64,000 bases of DNA from Saccharothrix sp. NRRL B-16348 (lineage in GTDB: Bacteria; Actinomycetota; Actinomycetes; Mycobacteriales; Pseudonocardiaceae), in contig NZ_LGED01000046.1 in the NCBI RefSeq assembly GCF_001280085.1, forward strand, positions 62,001-126,000. Direction: 5' to 3'. The first letter of the stretch is position 1, and every line of letters starts with the position of its first letter. Under the pieces are notes generated by a model. It had not been told where the DNA came from. It made no database searches and worked only from the letters and a program-made list of their open reading frames with translations. The position numbers were made by a program, and so were the translations under genes. This document shows, piece by piece, positions 59,788 to 64,000 of the stretch.

Positions 59788-61119
59788 TCAGGAGAAGATG
59801 CCGAACACGTCGACGACCAGGTGCGTGGTGCCGACGTTGTTGTAGAACGAGTGCGCCGGGCTGCCGTCGGTCCAGGTGCCGAGGCGGACCGTGGCCATGT
59901 TCGGCGAGGTCTGGCCGGGGGCCAGGTTCAGCGCCGAGGTGCCGGGCCGGGTCTGGCCCGTCGGGAACGGCGTGATGAAGGTGTGGTTGGTCGGCTCGGT
60001 GCCGGTCAGGTTGAGCAGCAGGCTGTCGCCCGCGGCCAGGTCCTCGGCCGGGTAGATCAGCGCCAGCGTCCCGCCCGACCGGATCGGGTCCTGGTCGTCA
60101 CGGGTGTCGAACGCGCGGCCGGGGGTGAGCGGGTAGAAGTCCGCGCCACCGGTCTCGGTCGGCAGGTAGTAGCCGGCGATGTCCACGATCAGGTTCACCG
60201 AACCCGAGTGGTTGAACAGGTTGACCTTGCGGTCGGAGCCCAGCGCGACCGTCACGCCGTTGGGCGTGGCGACGTTCGGGACGAGGTTGAGGCTCGACGC
60301 GGTCGGCCGGGTCGAGCCGGACGGCCACGCGGTCACGTAGGTGTTCGCGGTCGCGTCGACACCGGTGATGTTCAGCGACACGGCCGTCGCGCCCGAGGGC
60401 ACGCCGTAGGAGCTGAAGTCGACCGCGCGGGACTCGCCGCCGCCGAACGCGCCGCCGGTGTTGCGGGAGTCGTACACGCGGGTCGGGCCGGTGGCGAAGT
60501 ACCGGCCCGGGGTGACCCCGGCGTTCGGGTTGTCGTAGACGTAGTAACCCGCGATGTCGGCGATCAGGTGGGTGCTGCCCGCGTTGTTGTACAGGTTGAT
60601 CGTGTCGTCGAGCGAGATCCAGGTGGTGACCGAGTTGGCGCGGGTCTCACCGGGCACCAGGTTCAGGGTCGACACGCCCGGCTTGGCGACGTCGGCGCCG
60701 CCCTCCCACACCGTCACGTACGTGTTCGCGGTCGGCGACGTGCCGGTCACGTTCAGCACGACCGCCAGGGTGTACGCCGGAGAGTCGGTGACGGGCACCT
60801 CGATCCGGCCGCCCGCGCCGACGGGCGTGGTGATGCCGCCGCGGCCGAGCCCGCTGCGGGTGTCCAGGATGCGTCTGGGCGCGGACGGGATGAACCGCGT
60901 GCCCAGGTAGTCCTCGGCTTCGACGTCCTGACCGTTGACCTCGGCCGCCTTCGTGCCGTACGGCCGGGTGGGGCGGTTGGCCCGGTCCAGCGACAGCTCG
61001 GTGCGGGCGACCTGGTCACCGTTGTTGGCGGTCACGGGCTCGGCGTTGGCCGGAACCGCGACCGCGACCACGGCGGCGGTCGCCGCGGTGGCGACCAGCA
61101 GCGCTGCGGAACGACGCAT
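59788..61119 (-). CDS. Secreted protein with three tandem RILDTR...DIAGYY domains
   Basis: A 443-residue secreted protein. ATG 61119 has AAAGAGG 4 nt upstream. After the signal peptide (PANAEPV) three repeats of about 115 residues follow. Each opens with RILDTRSG / RVYDSRNT / RAFDTRDD, has a Val/Asn core (VVLNVTGTSPTANTYVTVW, VSLNITGVDATANTYVTAW, LLLNLTGTEPTNHTFITPF) and closes with LIADIAGYY / LIVDIAGYY / LVVDVFGIFS. This repeat occurs in many actinobacterial exported proteins, often beside enzymes. Function unknown; a wall- or ligand-binding role is inferred. No anchor. Confidence 0.85.
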   Translation of the reverse strand: MRRSAALLVATAATAAVVAVAVPANAEPVTANNGDQVARTELSLDRANRPTRPYGTKAAEVNGQDVEAEDYLGTRFIPSAPRRILDTRSGLGRGGITTPVGAGGRIEVPVTDSPAYTLAVVLNVTGTSPTANTYVTVWEGGADVAKPGVSTLNLVPGETRANSVTTWISLDDTINLYNNAGSTHLIADIAGYYVYDNPNAGVTPGRYFATGPTRVYDSRNTGGAFGGGESRAVDFSSYGVPSGATAVSLNITGVDATANTYVTAWPSGSTRPTASSLNLVPNVATPNGVTVALGSDRKVNLFNHSGSVNLIVDIAGYYLPTETGGADFYPLTPGRAFDTRDDQDPIRSGGTLALIYPAEDLAAGDSLLLNLTGTEPTNHTFITPFPTGQTRPGTSALNLAPGQTSPNMATVRLGTWTDGSPAHSFYNNVGTTHLVVDVFGIFS

Positions 61120-61303
61120 TGATCCTCTTTCCTGACTGCAAAGTGAATTAAAGGCGTCGGTCTACCAGCCAGTCCGTGACAGAGACACGCGGACGTTGGC
61201 GCGCACAGCGCGACCCCCCTGTGGGACGAGCCCCCGACTCGACCGAACGGGCCGGACACTACCTCAGGGGTACGACAGCGGAAAGCGAAATGCGGTCGGC
61301 TTC

Positions 61304-61903
61304 TCAGTTCTCGGGTTTCACCGCGACGTGCACGAATTCGTTGTACGTGAAGACTTTCCCGGCCGACCGGGGGAACGGGAACGACATGCGGTCGCGCTCG
61401 ACCAGCCCGAGCTGCGACGTCACGTCCGCGAGGCCGTCGAGGTCGGTGAACGCCACGTGGGTGGGATCCGAGGCGTAGCCGCGCTCCTGCGGGCAGATGA
61501 GCACCAGCAGGCCGCCCGGCGCGAGGAAGTCGACGTACCCGCGCAGGATCTCCACGGCTTGCGGGCGCGGCATGTGCTCGACCAGGTGCGCGGCGAGGAT
61601 GCCGCCGAAGCGGCCCGGCTTGGCGTACTCGGTGTCGAAGAACTCGTCCGTGGTGAACGCCGTCAGGCCCATGTCCCGGCAGGTCTGCACGGAGTGCGGG
61701 TTGTGGTCGACGCCGACGCCGTTGGGCTCCAGGTGCTTGAGGTTGCGCCCGATGCCGCAGCCGACGTCGAGCACCTCCCGGTCGCCGAAGATGCGGCGCA
61801 CGTTCCAGCGGTACGGGGCCTGGACGTTCAGGACACGCTTCCAGGGCAGGTTCTGCAGGCGCGCGAGCCGGTCGGTGTAGTCCTGACCGTCAGTCTTGTC
61901 CAC
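61304..61903 (-). CDS. Class I SAM-dependent methyltransferase
   Basis: A 199-residue soluble enzyme. VLDVGCGIGRNLKHL is SAM motif I, GVGVDHNPHSVQTCRDMG motif II, and GILAAHLVEHM and LAPGGLLVLICPQERGY motifs IV-V. The N-terminal LPWKRVLNVQAPYRWNVRRIFG is specific to a group of small-molecule or glycan methyltransferases. The substrate is unknown. Start GTG 61903. It stands alone. Confidence 0.88.
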   Translation of the reverse strand: MDKTDGQDYTDRLARLQNLPWKRVLNVQAPYRWNVRRIFGDREVLDVGCGIGRNLKHLEPNGVGVDHNPHSVQTCRDMGLTAFTTDEFFDTEYAKPGRFGGILAAHLVEHMPRPQAVEILRGYVDFLAPGGLLVLICPQERGYASDPTHVAFTDLDGLADVTSQLGLVERDRMSFPFPRSAGKVFTYNEFVHVAVKPEN

Positions 61904-61962
61904 CGTCGTACGGTAGCCGACGTTGAGACCCCTGCCACCACCAGCGCGGGATCCGGTGCCGT

Positions 61963-61995
61963 CGACCCCTGTCCCGCCGGGCGGGACAGGGGTCG
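61963..61995 (-). terminator. Terminator of the third SdrD-like gene
   Basis: A perfect 16-bp inverted repeat (CGACCCCTGTCCCGCC) around one base, 18 bp beyond the stop at 62014. Confidence 0.8.
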
Positions 61996-62013
61996 CACCA
62001 CCAGGTCAGGCGG

Positions 62014-63585
62014 TCACCCGCTGACGCGGCGGGCGTTCGTCAGGTCCGGTCCGGGCAGGACGTGGAGCCAGGACTCCGCCTGGCAGTTGTGGCAGGTGCC
62101 CGCGAAGAGGACGCCCTCACCGCGGTGCTGCCACGGGCCGTAGACGCGCACCCGGTACGGACCGGAGGGCAGGTTCTCGAAGCGCACGCGACCCTGCGCG
62201 TCGGTCCGGCCCTCGCCCGCGACCTGGCCCGTGACCGCGTCCCGCAGGACGATCACCGCGCCGGCGGCCATCTCGCCCGGATCGCCCCTCCCGTCACCGT
62301 TGCGGTCGTGGTGGAACGCCAGGCGCAACGTCACGGCCGGACCGGGCACCTTGGCCAGCGCGTAGGCCTGCGCACGGCCCTCGGAGTCCGGCTCGGGACC
62401 GAAGTCGCAGACGTGCTTCACCGCGCCGTACTCGGCCGTCGCGGCGGAGACGCCGCCGGTCATGGTGACCACGCGCGACTGGCCCGCGGGCACCGTCACG
62501 CCGGACGCGGCCCAGGCCAGGTCCCCGAAGTCGACGTCACGCAGCTCCGGACCCCCGCCGCCGACGCGGTCGCAGAGGGCCTTGACGCCGGTCAGGTCCG
62601 CGGTGCCGATGTTGGTCAACGTCACCTCGACCTCGGCGCGGTCGCCGACCTGGTAGAGGTCCCGGGTGAACCGCATGGCCGCGGTCAGGTGGTCGGTCAC
62701 CGGCCGCGTGGCGCGCACCACCAGGTTCGCGGCCGAGCCGCTCCCGTCCACCGCGACGTGCGAGTTCGCCTGCGCCACGACCCAGCCGTCCGGCGCGTCG
62801 TCGACGCGCAGCCCGTAGACCTGCACCGACAGGTCCGCGAACCGGAACCGGCCGTCGGCGCCGGTGATCGCTTCCAGCCCCGGCGAAGGCGAACCGCTCG
62901 TCGTGGCGGTCACCCGGACGCCCTGGAGGGCCTCGCCGGCGTCCGGCGCGCCGTTGCCGTTGCGGTCGCCGTAGACGAGGCCGGCCAGCGTGTCCGTGGC
63001 GGAGTTCGGGTCGCGCACCGGGATCGGCAGGGTGAAGTCGGCGACCGAGGCGTTGCCCTGCCGGATGGAGAACTTCGCCACCGGGGGCGCGCCGCTCCAC
63101 CCCTGGACCTCGCCGCGGACGGTGAGGACGCGCTGCTGCCCGGCGGGCAGGGTGATGCCGGGGCCCGGCCAGGTGGCCAGGTCGCCCCACTCGGACAACT
63201 GGACGAAGAAGGTGGACCCGCTGGTCGAGCGCCCTTCCGCCATCACGCCCGCGGCGTCGGCGTCACCGGTGTTGGAGATCGTCACCTCGACCGGGACCTG
63301 CTCGCCGACCAGGAACGGGCCCGCGCCGACGGTGGCCGAGATCGCGAGCTTCGCGGCGGCGGCCGTCGGGGACGAGGCCGCGGGAGCGGCGACCGGTGCC
63401 ACGACCGGCCGGGTCTGGACCGGTGGCGCTTCGGCGGTGGTCGCCCGGACGGGCTCGGCCGCGGTGGCCGGCGACGTCCCGGCGGGCTCCTGGGCCCGGG
63501 CCGCGGCGGACAGGGTCGCGGTGACCGCGAGCGCCGCGACGAAGGCAAGGGATCTTCGCGCGACGACGCGCTTCGAGGTGGTCAA
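62014..63585 (-). CDS. Secreted SdrD/CARDB-repeat protein 3, no wall anchor
   Basis: 523 residues from TTG 63585 (GGGGG 6 nt upstream). Signal peptide ending SAAARAQ, an Ala/Pro/Val linker, then CARDB-like domains (VPVEVTISNTGDADAAGV, AEVEVTLTNIGTADLTGV) and SdrD B-type domains with calcium-loop motifs (GDRNGNGAPDAGEA, DRNGDGRGDPGEM) followed by ADGRFRFADL and AQGRVRFENL. It is a shorter relative of the two anchored proteins but ends LTNARRVSG with no LPxTG-like signal or C-terminal helix. Two late cysteines (GTCHNCQAE) are unusual. The conserved leader is absent. Confidence 0.8.
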   Translation of the reverse strand: MTTSKRVVARRSLAFVAALAVTATLSAAARAQEPAGTSPATAAEPVRATTAEAPPVQTRPVVAPVAAPAASSPTAAAAKLAISATVGAGPFLVGEQVPVEVTISNTGDADAAGVMAEGRSTSGSTFFVQLSEWGDLATWPGPGITLPAGQQRVLTVRGEVQGWSGAPPVAKFSIRQGNASVADFTLPIPVRDPNSATDTLAGLVYGDRNGNGAPDAGEALQGVRVTATTSGSPSPGLEAITGADGRFRFADLSVQVYGLRVDDAPDGWVVAQANSHVAVDGSGSAANLVVRATRPVTDHLTAAMRFTRDLYQVGDRAEVEVTLTNIGTADLTGVKALCDRVGGGGPELRDVDFGDLAWAASGVTVPAGQSRVVTMTGGVSAATAEYGAVKHVCDFGPEPDSEGRAQAYALAKVPGPAVTLRLAFHHDRNGDGRGDPGEMAAGAVIVLRDAVTGQVAGEGRTDAQGRVRFENLPSGPYRVRVYGPWQHRGEGVLFAGTCHNCQAESWLHVLPGPDLTNARRVSG

Positions 63586-63600
63586 GACCAGGCCCCCTGA

Positions 63601-64000
63601 GTGGTGGATTCGGGTGGCGGCAACCTAACCGACCTCGATCATCACCGCACCTATCCGTCCTTTGCGGACAGTCGCGGTGGAACGACAGGTGGTTGGGTTT
63701 GGCTCGGTGGGCAGTCGCGGCTCGGTGGTTGAGTTCCGTCCGGTGGTCACGCTCGGGTCGGGTCGGTGGTCAAGCCCGGCCCGATTTGACATGGGCCCTT
63801 ACGGGCACACCAGGCAGGCCAAAGCCGGGCAGGCCTGGCGGGAAGAGCGTCCGCCAAGCCTGCCCGGCTTCGACCAGCCTAAAGCACCCGAACCCATGTC
63901 AATCGGGCCTCTGCGGTGGGTTGCGGGTCCGGCCTCCCGAGTGGGAAGGCCGGCTCCTGTTGCTCGCCTGTCGGCAACCTACGCCACGTCGGCGTGCGAG
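63601..64000. other. Right-edge intergenic region
   Basis: No gene supported. The left part (63680-63775) has degenerate short repeats around CTCGGTGGT; the right part contains the large hairpin element. Confidence 0.5.
63778..63909. repeat. Large imperfect hairpin / MITE-like repeat
   Basis: Outer arms GGCCCGATTTGACATGGG (63778-63795) and CCCATGTCAATCGGGCC (63893-63909) are inverted, with one extra T. Inner arms at 63822-63841 and 63851-63870 pair over 20 bp with one mismatch around a 9-nt loop. The whole could fold into a 132-nt cruciform. No coding frame. It resembles a non-autonomous palindromic element. Confidence 0.6.

Noticed and set aside
1..64000. CRISPR array or complete insertion sequence
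   Set aside because: No regularly spaced repeats and no transposase were seen; the only mobile DNA is the AICE remnant, the older integrase end and the hairpin at the right edge.

Overview
The window is high-GC actinobacterial chromosome. GTG and TTG starts are frequent, LAxTG sorting signals and EspG/PPE-like type VII secretion genes are present, and tadA sits next to its partner gene and a prephenate dehydrogenase. Together these suggest a filamentous actinomycete, most likely Pseudonocardiales (Saccharothrix/Actinosynnema/Lentzea-like). The genus is an inference.

Layout. 1-11 kb is mostly core: a truncated secreted nuclease with a LexA-type box upstream, a GpgS-like glycosyltransferase, tRNA-Ser(CGA), tadA and its partner, an M20 peptidase, two DnaA boxes in front of tyrA, two tandem fibronectin-type paralogues and a thiolase. 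11-25 kb holds a glycolipid-binding-domain gene coupled to a 22-codon micro-ORF, a thioester-domain surface protein, a solitary cytosine-5 methyltransferase facing an unknown protein, an ATP-grasp protein, an epimerase, RNase Z, a serine hydrolase, a secreted beta-helix protein, a small XRE-regulated operon with a clear operator, and an ECF sigma/anti-sigma-like pair.

26.1-32.5 kb is the most interesting locus. Five co-directional, mostly overlapping genes encode a Crp/Fnr regulator with an intact cNMP phosphate-binding cassette, a class III cyclase-like protein, a P-loop NTPase, an SPFH-like coiled-coil protein and a DUF4407 membrane protein. I read it as a nucleotide-signal-linked membrane system, possibly for conflict or stress; that function is inferred.

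33.6-39.3 kb is a dead actinobacterial integrative element (AICE) in tRNA-Arg(ACG). It is bounded by a 46-bp direct repeat of the tRNA 3' half. Its HAD, FtsK/Tra, replication-initiator and integrase genes are all broken, yet an intact, AT-richer, overlapping three-gene cassette (TIGR04255-like plus two unknowns) survives. A second, older integrase remnant outside the left repeat shows an earlier tandem insertion.

39.3-64 kb carries tRNA-Ser(GCT), acetoacetyl-CoA synthetase, an EspG/PPE-like/Pro-Ala-rich trio, a dienelactone-hydrolase-like protein with Asp at the nucleophile position, hisC, a TauE-type permease, three related SdrD/CARDB-type secreted proteins (two cell-wall anchored and sharing a conserved 57-nt leader), a HIT protein, a secreted propeller with a divergent MarR gene, a zinc metallopeptidase, a 5'-nucleotidase with a divergent MarR gene, tRNA-Ser(TGA), a triple-repeat secreted protein, a methyltransferase, and a large imperfect hairpin repeat at the right edge.
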